Part shown: positions 8,850-15,914 of the stretch, piece after piece
Numbering within the stretch: position 1 is the first letter of the stretch
Layout: every line of letters begins with the position of its first letter
Source: Halomonas cerina
GTDB taxonomy: Bacteria; Pseudomonadota; Gammaproteobacteria; Pseudomonadales; Halomonadaceae
Assembly: GCF_014192215.1 (NCBI RefSeq)
Contig: NZ_JACHXP010000005.1
Coordinates: 1-64,000 of the forward strand
Direction of reading: 5' to 3'
DNA: 64,000 nt
Position numbers and translations under genes: made by a program
Notes under the pieces: generated by a model
Told to the model about the DNA's origin: nothing
Seen by the model: only the letters and a program-made list of their open reading frames with translations
The model's database searches: none

Positions 8850-11452
8850 GAGTAGGCTCCCACATTGGCCGACTGCACCACCTTCTGCATTTCACTGGTC
8901 AGCTTCTGGTAGTCCTGGGTAAAGTGACCGCTGATCTGTGCCAGCGCACTGCCCATCTCGGTCATCACACGCTGCAGTTCCTGCTGCATGCTTTCATCGA
9001 TGCGCTCCATCTGGGCATTGACGTGCTCGCCGGTGCGCTGCACGGCCTGCTGCATGGTGGCCTCGACCTGCTGGTAGGCATTGCTCAGCTGATTCTGATA
9101 TTGCTGGCTGGCTTCGGCCAGCGCCTGCTTGTGCTGCGACTGAAGACTTTCCAATGCCTCGGCGGTCCGGCTCTGCACCTGGCGCAGCTGACTCTGGGTC
9201 TCCTCGCCAGATTCACTCAGGGCACGTGCTATCTGTTCTTGCTCGCGGGTGAGCTGCTCGACGAGAGCCTTCACCTGTTGCTCGGCGCTTTCGATGCCCT
9301 TGCGATACTCCTCGCTCAAGCGCTTTGCACCTTCATGGAGGGTGCTGGCATTGCCTTCCAGAGTCTCCTGTAGCTCACCAAAGCGCTTGCCGATTCCTTC
9401 GGCGCCATCGCGCATGTGCCTCTCGAGACGCTCGGCACCGCCATACATCTTCTCCTCGAGCTTTTCGGCACCTTCCATGAAGCGCTCGTTGAGCTCCTCG
9501 GTGCCTTTCTCGAGCTCCCTGGCGCTAGATTTGAGGTGATCCTGAAGGCTTTCGAAGTGCTCTCCGATCTGACGGGTGTTCTTGTCCATGTCCCGTTCGA
9601 GACGTTCTGCTCCCTCACTCATGCGCTTCTCGAGGCGCTCGGCACCGCCATACATCTTCTCCTCGAGCTTTCCGGCGCCTTCCACGAAGCGCTCGTTGAG
9701 CTCCTCGGTGCCTTTCTCGAGCTCCCTGGCGCTGTTGGTCAGGTGCTCCTGCAGGTTTTCGAATCGCTCACCGATCTGACGGGTATTCTTGTCCATGTCC
9801 CGCTCAAGACGTTCTGCCCCCTCACTCATGCGCTTCTCGAGGCGTTCGGCGCCTTCAGCCATACGCTGCTCCAATCGCTCGGCACTGTTGTCCATGCGTG
9901 TGCCTAGTTGTTCAGCCCCCTCGGTGAATCGCTGGTTGAGCTTTTCGGTGCCTTGCATCAGCTCGCTAGCGCTCTTGGTCAGGTGCTCCTGCAGGGCGGT
10001 GAAGCGTTCACCGATCTGGCGAGCACTGTCATCGAGCTGCCTGCCGACGCGCTCGCTGCCTTCGACCAGGCAACTGCTCATCTGCTCGCTGTGGCCACTG
10101 AGACGTTCCACGAGCTCACGGACCTGGGCATTGACCTCCTCGTGAGCATCTCTGAACTGCTGGGCAATTTGTTCTGACTGGGTGGAAAGGTGGTCCGAGG
10201 TGCCCTGCAGTGACTCATGGACCCGGTTGTATCGGTCGTTGAGGCCACTGGCGCCTTCGAGCATCTCTTTATTGATGCTTGCGCTGCCCTCGAGGAGTTC
10301 ACTCTTCATGCTCTCGCTGCCGGCCACCAGCTCCTTCGCAGCGCTCTGCGCGGCTTGATTGATTTCGCTGACGGTTTCGTCAATCTGGCGGCGGATCTCA
10401 GGTACGGCTTCCACGGCGCGGTCACGCATGTCGCGGAAAGCACTCAGATGGCCCTCGAGGTCGTTCAGCTGGCGCTGGGTGGTCGTGAGCAAGGTCTCGA
10501 GGCCACCCATGGTTTCGGGAATGGCCGCAGCCTTGTCGCTGATGTGTGCGACGCTCTGTTCCGTTTGGGTGATCGCGGTGACGCCCTGCGCATACTGTTC
10601 GCGCATCTCACCAAGCTGCTGGCGGTAGTTTTCTTGCCATTCGACGAGGGACCTCACCGAGGCATCCAGGGCCTTGAAATTCTCGCCGAACTGCTCGGTT
10701 AGCTGGTGGTTGAAATCCTGAATGACTTCCTTGAGGGCATTGACGACCTGCTCGGTGGCGGACTTCGACATCATCTCCGCGAAGTCCTGCATCTGGGTGG
10801 AGAGCTCTCGGGCGAAGGCATCGAAGCGTTCACGCTGAGTCTCAGCGTGCGTGCCCAACGCCTCGGAGGCCTCGGCCTGACGGCTAGCCTCACGGGCCAG
10901 CGCCTTGTGGTTGTCGTCCTGATGCTGACGCAAAAGTCGGATCTGTCCCGTCAAGGTGTCGCTATCATCGCCAGCGATGGCCTGGTGTAGGCGGTCCAAG
11001 TTGTTGTTCTGCTCACGCAGAAGTTGGTGAATGTGTTCCGGGCCGATTTCGTCTGGACCGATGGCCACATCTGTCTTCGGCTGACACCAGGACGTGCTGG
11101 TAACCACTTTATAGGCCATGGTCATGGCCATGCCGAACAGGCTGGTCATAAAGGCCGTTTGCAGGCCACCAAGTAACAAGCTGATGCTTCCATCGATGTC
11201 ATCCGGGTCGAAATGCAGCAGACCGATGACGATCCCGATGAATGTGCCCAGCATCCCGAGCGAGGTGAGAAGGTTCGGCATGTAGTGGGTAAGGCTGCGG
11301 GCCTTGTCGGCCTTGTAATACGCCAGACCAAGTATGAAGAAGCCGATGATAAGCGCGAAGAACACCGCAGTGATGCTGCTGGCAGGCGTGGTTCGGAGCA
11401 AGTCTTCCAGTGCAGAAGGGAAGATGCCGAAGAGGCTTATGAGCAGTTCCAT
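8846..11452 (-). CDS. zorA: ZorA: MotA/ExbB-like motor protein with very long coiled-coil tail
   Basis: An 868-residue inner-membrane protein. The first ~120 residues hold three hydrophobic segments (about 28-46, 59-79 and 92-115), including the MotA/TolQ/ExbB-like stretch TSLGMLGTFIGIVIGLL. The other ~740 residues are charged, Glu/Gln/Arg-rich and predicted by eye to be continuous coiled coil with no other domain. In known Zorya systems the ZorA tail reaches into the cytoplasm and is needed for defence. This tail contains a near-perfect 69-residue tandem duplication (residues 538-675). The start has a good AGGGGA ribosome-binding site. First gene of zorA-zorB-zorE. An unrelated long-tailed MotA-type protein is a less likely reading, given zorB and the HNH gene. 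Confidence 0.83.
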   Translation of the reverse strand: MELLISLFGIFPSALEDLLRTTPASSITAVFFALIIGFFILGLAYYKADKARSLTHYMPNLLTSLGMLGTFIGIVIGLLHFDPDDIDGSISLLLGGLQTAFMTSLFGMAMTMAYKVVTSTSWCQPKTDVAIGPDEIGPEHIHQLLREQNNNLDRLHQAIAGDDSDTLTGQIRLLRQHQDDNHKALAREASRQAEASEALGTHAETQRERFDAFARELSTQMQDFAEMMSKSATEQVVNALKEVIQDFNHQLTEQFGENFKALDASVRSLVEWQENYRQQLGEMREQYAQGVTAITQTEQSVAHISDKAAAIPETMGGLETLLTTTQRQLNDLEGHLSAFRDMRDRAVEAVPEIRRQIDETVSEINQAAQSAAKELVAGSESMKSELLEGSASINKEMLEGASGLNDRYNRVHESLQGTSDHLSTQSEQIAQQFRDAHEEVNAQVRELVERLSGHSEQMSSCLVEGSERVGRQLDDSARQIGERFTALQEHLTKSASELMQGTEKLNQRFTEGAEQLGTRMDNSAERLEQRMAEGAERLEKRMSEGAERLERDMDKNTRQIGERFENLQEHLTNSARELEKGTEELNERFVEGAGKLEEKMYGGAERLEKRMSEGAERLERDMDKNTRQIGEHFESLQDHLKSSARELEKGTEELNERFMEGAEKLEEKMYGGAERLERHMRDGAEGIGKRFGELQETLEGNASTLHEGAKRLSEEYRKGIESAEQQVKALVEQLTREQEQIARALSESGEETQSQLRQVQSRTAEALESLQSQHKQALAEASQQYQNQLSNAYQQVEATMQQAVQRTGEHVNAQMERIDESMQQELQRVMTEMGSALAQISGHFTQDYQKLTSEMQKVVQSANVGAYS
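9428..9841 (-). repeat. 207-bp tandem duplication inside zorA
   Basis: Two adjacent 207-bp units, 9635-9841 and 9428-9634, encode nearly identical 69-residue blocks from LEKRMSEGAERLERDMDKN to EEKMYGGAER. Differences are few, for example GERFENLQEH against GEHFESLQDH. A third, older and diverged copy lies just before them. The block can be split into six 11-residue steps plus three residues, which suggests a hendecad coiled coil. Because 207 is a multiple of three, copy-number change would lengthen or shorten the tail without breaking the frame. Confidence 0.9.
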
Positions 11453-11567
11453 TCTTGAGTCCCCTGTGGCATCTCAGTGCCATTTTCTGTTGAGAGCATT
11501 ACGCTCAATGTTGGCTGAGTAAGCCTTGAGTGCGGTCAATGCCCTCGAGGCGTGTGGCTTCCAGTCT

Positions 11568-11849
11568 CTACTCAGTAATGCACTTCGAGCTTGGGCGTTT
11601 TTCAGCCTCAAAGAAGGCCCATGCCTCGGCATAGTCGGCCTCGCGGTCCTGCCGGGTGAAAGGCGCCAGGCATTCCACCGTAGTCTCGAAGCGCCCAAAG
11701 GGCAGGGTGTCGTCCAGGTACGACTTGCACACGACGCCACTATTGGCGTTAACCATGTGTGTGAGCCGCCAATTCATGTCACGAACTTCCAGGCACATGC
11801 CCGGGGTGGACTGGTGGTGGCTCATACTTTCTAATCTTTGATTAGTCAT
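11568..11849 (-). CDS. Small protein of unknown function upstream of zorA
   Basis: A 93-residue open frame on the same strand as zorA, ending about 115 bases before it. I do not recognise the family. The sequence looks like a folded soluble protein, with LEVRDMNWRLTHM, VCKSYLDDTLPFGRFE and AEAWAFFEAE, and no signal peptide or membrane segment. The first ATG gives MTNQRLESM; the ATG eight codons later is equally possible, and no strong ribosome-binding site decides it. It could be an extra gene of the defence operon or an independent accessory gene. A short A/T-rich stretch at about 11885-11935 may be its promoter. Confidence 0.5.
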   Translation of the reverse strand: MTNQRLESMSHHQSTPGMCLEVRDMNWRLTHMVNANSGVVCKSYLDDTLPFGRFETTVECLAPFTRQDREADYAEAWAFFEAEKRPSSKCITE

Positions 11850-11980
11850 GCCACGTGGGTACCGATCTCATTCCTTTGGAGCGCTCTAGCTACTAAATAT
11901 GCTTTGTTACATTAAATTACGCAAGAGTGACAAACCAGCATGGGTGTGTCGCTACGAGGTATCAGTAGCTTAGGAGCCTG

Positions 11981-12197
11981 TTGGCTGGTCCTCAGTGGCC
12001 TGCGGGCTGGAGCGGGCGAACTGGATCTATGCGGAACTGGCCACTCAGCTGTACCGTAGCCACGGGGTCACGGTGGGCGAGACGGCCATGCGCGAGTTCT
12101 GTCACCGCCATGACATCCGCCCTTACCGCCCCAGCTACCGCTTTCTGCGCGCCGACCCCGCGCGGCAGGCGACGGCGCGGGAAGAGCTGGCGGCATT
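11981..12197 (+). pseudogene. IS630-family transposase, N-terminal fragment
   Basis: The plus-strand frame encodes an IS630-type DNA-binding segment, readable as ANWIYAELATQLYRSHGV, then AMREFCHRHDIRPYRPSYRF and DPARQATAREELAAL. The first helix-turn-helix that normally precedes it is missing, so the fragment is also truncated at its left end. It breaks off at about 12198, where the IS110-family element begins. The matching C-terminal part lies beyond that element, at about 13826-14265. Confidence 0.8.
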
Positions 12198-12198
12198 A

Positions 12199-13825
12199 AA
12201 AAACTGTTTAGGGTTGGCACCCGCTTGTCGGGACAGAAACTCGGCGGCTGCCTATATTCAGCTTGGGCGCCAGAGGCGCAGCCGACCGCTTTGTGGAGGT
12301 CCGTCCCCGGAAAAAAACGTGGTTCGGGCGGCGTGCTGGACTTGACAGTGGTGACACCGCTTGTCGGTGATCCCGGTTAGGAAGGTAGACTCGTTCAGCG
12401 CCGCCTCCTCTGGCCCTCTCGTTCTGGGCTCTTGAGGAGTTCGCGCCATGGCTCGCCAGTCCTCTCCCCGCCAGCGTCGCAGTAAGTTGCAGGTTGTGCA
12501 CCCTGACGCGGCGGCCATCGACATCGGGGCACGCTTTCATGTGGTCGCCATTCCGCCGGACCGCGATCCGGAACCGGTCCGGCGCTTCGACAGTTTCACC
12601 CATGATCTGGAGCGGCTGGCCGACTGGCTGGTGCAGCAGCGCATCACCACCGTGGCCATGGAATCCACTGGTATCTACTGGATTCCCGTGTTCGAGATTC
12701 TGGAGGAACGCGGCCTGGAGGCCCTGCTGGTCAACGCCCGTGACGTCAAGAATGTGCCGGGACGCAAGACAGACATCAACGATGCCCAGTGACTCCAGCG
12801 CCTGCATGCCTACGGGCTGCTGCGTGGGAGCTTCCGGCCGACCCAGGAACTGGCCAGTCTGCGTGCCCTGGTCCGCCATCGTGAACGCCTGCTGGCCTAT
12901 GCCGCCTCGCATATCCAGCACATGCAGAAGGCGCTGATGGAGATGAACCTGCAACTCCATCATGTGGTGACCGATATCACCGGCAAGACCGGCATGTGTA
13001 TCTTGCGGGCCATCGTGGCCGGCGAACGCGACCCCGCGGTGCTGGCCAGCTATCGCGATCGCCGCTGCAAGTCGAGCGAAGGGACGATTCGCGAGGCACT
13101 GGTGGGTCACTACCGCGAGGAGCATGTCTTGGCCCTGCGTCAGTCGCTGGCTCTCTACGATACCTATCATGAGCATGTGGCCGACTGTGACCGGCATATC
13201 GAGGCGGCGCTGGCCGCTCTGGCGGACTATGCGCCATTGCCTCCCGCCCCGTTGCCGCCGGCGCGTCGTGCTGACACCAACCACAACGCGCCGGCGTTCG
13301 ACCTGCGTGAGCGGTTATTCCGGGTGCTGGGCGTCGACCTGACCCAGGTGAATGGGTTCGGCGCCTACCTGGTGCTCGAGTTGATTGCCGAGTGCGGCAT
13401 CGACATGGCCCGCTGGCCGACGGCCAAGCACTTTGCCTCCTGGCTGGCCCTGTCGCCGGGCAACAAGATCTCCGGTGGCAAGCTATTGTCGTCGCGAACG
13501 CGGCGGACCAAGAGTCGAGCGGCGGCCCTGTTGCGACTGGCGGCCAATGTCATCGGGCGAACAGAGACGGCGCTGGGCGCCTACTACCGTCGACTATCGA
13601 GCCGCATCGGCAAGGCCAAGGCGGTGACGGCTACCGCACGCAAGCTGGCTCTGCTGTTCTACAACACTCTGCGGTATGGCTGGAAGTATCAGGACCCTGG
13701 CGTGGATTACTACGAAGCCCGCTATCGGCAGCGGCTGGTGAGCAATCTCCACCGTCGTGCGAAGTCACTGGGCTATGAACTGGCTCCCGTGCAGGCCTGC
13801 GAGCTGCGAGTTTCTTAGGAAGGAC
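12199..13825 (+). mobile_element. IS110-family element inserted in an IS630 remnant
   Basis: The element carries one transposase frame and about 250 bases of non-coding sequence before it (12199-12447). IS110-family elements have no true terminal inverted repeats, and none are seen here. Boundaries are set by where IS630-like coding text stops and resumes, so they are approximate by a few bases. Part of the middle of the IS630 gene is missing, which means a deletion accompanied or followed the insertion. The transposase has an in-frame stop, so the copy is probably inactive. Confidence 0.72.
12448..13818 (+). pseudogene. IS110-family transposase with one in-frame stop
   Basis: Read through, this frame gives a DEDD-type transposase of about 456 codons. 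The N-terminal RuvC-like part shows DAAAIDIGARFHVV and the characteristic ESTGIYWIPVFEIL and VKNVPGRKTDINDAQ. The C-terminal transposase_20-type part shows VNGFGAYLVLELIAE and FASWLALSPGNKISGGK. The only lesion seen is a TGA at 12790-12792, directly after DINDAQ, where the family has a tryptophan (TGG); the frame continues unchanged as LQRLHAYGLLRG. Without suppression the protein is cut at 114 residues. A run of matching sense codons after the stop suggests a recent mutation. Confidence 0.87.
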
Positions 13826-14265
13826 CTGGTCTACGCCTTCGCGGCCCTGGAGGTGGTGGGGCACGCGCCTGCTCGACAGCCCGGGCCAAGGCCACGACCG
13901 GCAAAAGCAAGACGCGGCGGCTTCAGGAAGCCTTCGCGTCGCATCTGCGCGATATCGACCGGCGCTATCCGCGGCTGCGGTACTCACGGGTCGTGGTCAT
14001 CATCGACAATGCCCCTTGGCACCGGGGACGGCTGATGACGGCGGTGCTGGAAGCGCATCCGCACCTGGAGCTCTATCGGCTGCCCAGCTACAACCCACAG
14101 CTGAATGTCATTGAGCGATTGTGACGGGTGCTGCGCCGCTGGGCCACCCACAACCGGTTGTTCGACACCATGGCCGCCCTGCGTCGCGCTCTGCGCGCCA
14201 ACCTCTGCTGCTACAAGACGCTTCGGCACAAGGTGCTGTCGTTGATCGAAGGCCCCAGAAGCCCC
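13826..14265 (+). pseudogene. IS630-family transposase, C-terminal fragment
   Basis: After the IS110 element, IS630-type sequence resumes with DLVYAFAALEVV. Between about 13860 and 13900 the frame shifts, probably twice. The DDE catalytic end is then clear: SRVVVIIDNAPWHRGRLM, HPHLELYRLPSYNPQLNVIE, and CCYKTLRHKVLSLIEG. A TGA at 14122-14124 replaces the tryptophan codon expected after NVIERL. With frameshifts, a stop and a missing middle, this copy is dead. Confidence 0.8.
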
Positions 14266-14487
14266 AAAGACAGGCGCGGCGTGAATAAGGCTCGTGCAGT
14301 GCTTATTCAGTGGGGCAGCGGCGGTTTCTCACCTGACGGCGTCCGCCGGGCTGTAGGCCAGCAGGGAAACGCCATTTGGGACTATTTCCTCCGCATATAC
14401 CGGAGGGGTGGTTTAGGGGGCATCCTCGGCGAAGCCAAGCCAAATGGTGACAACTGGAACCTATTTGGAACCTCGAAGAGCGCTAAT
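14266..14487. other. Gap between IS630 remnant and tRNA-Arg
   Basis: No convincing gene in this 222-base stretch. It holds a short inverted repeat (GAATAAG with CTTATTC, about 14282-14311) and a doubled TTGGAACCT-like motif near 14455-14473. It may be the worn junction of an island or prophage that once used the tRNA as a target. No integrase gene or duplicated tRNA 3' end was found by eye. Confidence 0.4.
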
Positions 14488-14528
14488 GAAAACGGCCACT
14501 GCGCTAAATGCGCCAAGTGGCCGTTTTT
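14488..14528 (-). terminator. Rho-independent terminator of tRNA-Arg
   Basis: On the minus strand, AACGGCCACT pairs with AGTGGCCGTT around a loop that can itself pair (GGCGCATTTAGCGC). A short T run follows on the minus strand. It lies directly downstream of the tRNA 3' end. The matching A/T runs on both sides mean it could also work in the other direction. Confidence 0.75.
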
Positions 14529-14539
14529 ACTGGTGTTTA

Positions 14540-14616
14540 TGGCGCGCCCTAAAGGATTCGAACCTTTGACCTTCGCCTCCGGAGGGCGACGCTCTATCCA
14601 GCTGAGCTAAGGGCGC
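14540..14616 (-). tRNA. tRNA-Arg (anticodon CCG)
   Basis: A 77-base cloverleaf on the minus strand. The acceptor stem GCGCCCT pairs with AGGGCGC, followed by discriminator G and an encoded CCA. The D arm is AGCTCAGCTGGATAGAGC. The anticodon arm TCGCC/GGCGA holds loop CTCCGGA with anticodon CCG, which reads codon CGG. The T arm contains GGTTCGAATCC. All stems are intact. The 3' end faces the accessory region (4.6-14.5 kb), the orientation expected when mobile DNA integrates at a tRNA 3' end. Confidence 0.96.
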
Positions 14617-14846
14617 ACGCGGCCTGAAGGTGGTTGCCCTCAGGCGAGCGCTATCCTACCGCGCCGCCTGTCGTGTGTCCAGCCGCCCCCGCCGGGTCCG
14701 GGACCTCATGCCAAAGAACGGGCCCGCGTCGTTTTCCAGCGGTTTGCGATGCCGGTATACTGTGGCGCATTGTGCGCGTCATGGCGTCCCGGCTTTCGTG
14801 ATGCCGATCGTGACTTGGATAACAGGACCGTCAAGAGGTGGTGAGA

Positions 14847-15668
14847 GTGAAATCCAGCAAGCTGATCATGGGGTGTCTGGCCACCCTGGGCCTGATGACC
14901 ACAGGCATGGCCTTCGCGCAGGACAATCTCAACCGTGAGGCTATCGCCGAGCGATTGGAACCCGTCGGTGAGCTCTGCCTCGAGGGCGAGGACTGCGGTA
15001 CCGCCATGACCGCCGCCACTACTGGCGGCGGCAGCGCCGCCTCAGGCACTGCCGACGGCGAGAGCATCTACAACAACGTCTGCATGGCCTGCCACGAGAC
15101 CGGTGCCGCCGGCGCCCCGGTGCGCGGCGACGAGGCCGGCTGGGGCGAGCGCACCGGCAAGGGCTTCGAGACCCTGGTAAGCCACGCCATCGATGGCTTC
15201 AACGCCATGCCGGCCCGCGGCGGCAACCCCAACCTCTCCGACGAGGAGGTGCAAGCCGCCGTGGCCTACCTGGTCGAGCCGGTGATGGAGGTACCGGAAG
15301 CGGCTGCCGAGGCGGCTCCGACCGAGGAAGCGGTCGCCGAGGAAGCGGTCGCCGAAGAAGGCGCTACCGAGCAGGCCAGCGCCGAGGCGGCGACCGAGGG
15401 CGAAGCGACGAGTGCCGGCAACGGCCTCGACGGCGAGGCCCTCTACGGCAGCTCCGGCTGTGCGGCCTGTCATGACTCCGGCGCCGCCGGCGCCCCCGTG
15501 CTGGGCGACGCGGAGGCCTGGGCCCCGCGCATCGAGCAGGGCAAGGAGACCCTCTACGCAAGCGCCATCAATGGCAAGGGCGCCATGCCACCGAAGGGCG
15601 GCAACATGTCGCTGGCCGACGAGAAGGTCAAGGCCATCGTCGACTACATGGTCAGCCAGGCCGAGTAA
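14847..15668 (+). CDS. Diheme cytochrome c5-like protein, secreted
   Basis: A periplasmic electron-transfer protein of about 273 residues with two c-type haem sites, CMACH and CAACH. An N-terminal signal peptide (MKSSKLIMGCLATLGLMTTG, cleaved after AFA) exports it. The two cytochrome domains are joined by an Ala/Glu/Pro-rich linker of about 50 residues (VPEAAAEAAPTEEAVAEEAV and on). Both domains have the c5-type pattern with a distal methionine (NAMPARGGNP and GAMPPKGGNM). I chose GTG 14847 because AAGAGG lies 8 bases upstream; GTG codons at 14838 and 14841 are alternatives. A -10-like TATACT sits at 14756-14761. Electron partners are unknown; a cytochrome oxidase is plausible. Confidence 0.86.
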   Translation: MKSSKLIMGCLATLGLMTTGMAFAQDNLNREAIAERLEPVGELCLEGEDCGTAMTAATTGGGSAASGTADGESIYNNVCMACHETGAAGAPVRGDEAGWGERTGKGFETLVSHAIDGFNAMPARGGNPNLSDEEVQAAVAYLVEPVMEVPEAAAEAAPTEEAVAEEAVAEEGATEQASAEAATEGEATSAGNGLDGEALYGSSGCAACHDSGAAGAPVLGDAEAWAPRIEQGKETLYASAINGKGAMPPKGGNMSLADEKVKAIVDYMVSQAE

Positions 15669-15688
15669 ACCGGCCGGACGGCCAGGAA

Positions 15689-15717
15689 CGGGGCGCCGAG
15701 GCGCCCCGCTTCGTTTT
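15689..15717 (+). terminator. Terminator after the cytochrome gene
   Basis: A 9-bp perfect stem CGGGGCGCC/GGCGCCCCG on a GA loop, followed by CTTCGTTTT. It lies 20 bases after the cytochrome stop codon and fits an intrinsic terminator. Confidence 0.8.
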
Positions 15718-15766
15718 ATGCCTGCCCATGGCCCGCCGTCGGTTGCCTGTTCATGGCACCAGAGGG

Positions 15767-15804
15767 TTGTCGGGTGCGCTCGCAGGCTCGCTTACCCAAC
15801 CTAC
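15767..15804. repeat. REP-like palindrome, copy A
   Basis: An imperfect palindrome with arms GTCGGGT (15769) and ACCCAAC (15794). About 35 of 37 bases match, in reverse complement, the element at 48617-48653. It resembles the REP family of intergenic palindromes that carry GTCGG/CCGAC ends and a flanking CTAC. Its function here is unknown. Confidence 0.7.
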
Positions 15805-15813
15805 GAGGCTATC

Positions 15814-15910
15814 GCAGCCCGCAGCCCGCAGCCCGCAGCCCGCAGCCCGCAGCCCGCAGCCCGCAGCCCGCAGCCCGCAGCCCGCAGCCCGCAGCCCGCA
15901 GCCCGCAGCC
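15814..15910. repeat. GCAGCCC heptamer array (about 14 copies)
   Basis: About 97 bases of uninterrupted GCAGCCC units starting 4 bases after the rep stop codon. On the strand of rep it reads (GGGCTGC)n, with a GGG run every seven bases, which fits the pattern for G-quadruplex formation. An equal array follows recG at 32372-32470 in the same orientation relative to its gene. Perfect short units like these are expected to vary in copy number between strains. Confidence 0.95.
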
Positions 15911-15914
15911 AGGA

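Noticed and set aside
6961..11452. Flagellar stator or Tol/Exb pair
   Set aside because: The long cytoplasmic tail, OmpA-type partner and coupled HNH nuclease do not fit flagellar or Tol/Exb systems.
4660..14540. Exact att repeat of the tRNA-Arg 3' end at the left side of the island
   Set aside because: No matching stretch could be found by eye near sdaA, so no attachment site is claimed.
14128..14610. 160-residue frame before the tRNA
   Set aside because: Built from IS630 3' sequence, a non-coding gap and the tRNA itself; not a gene.
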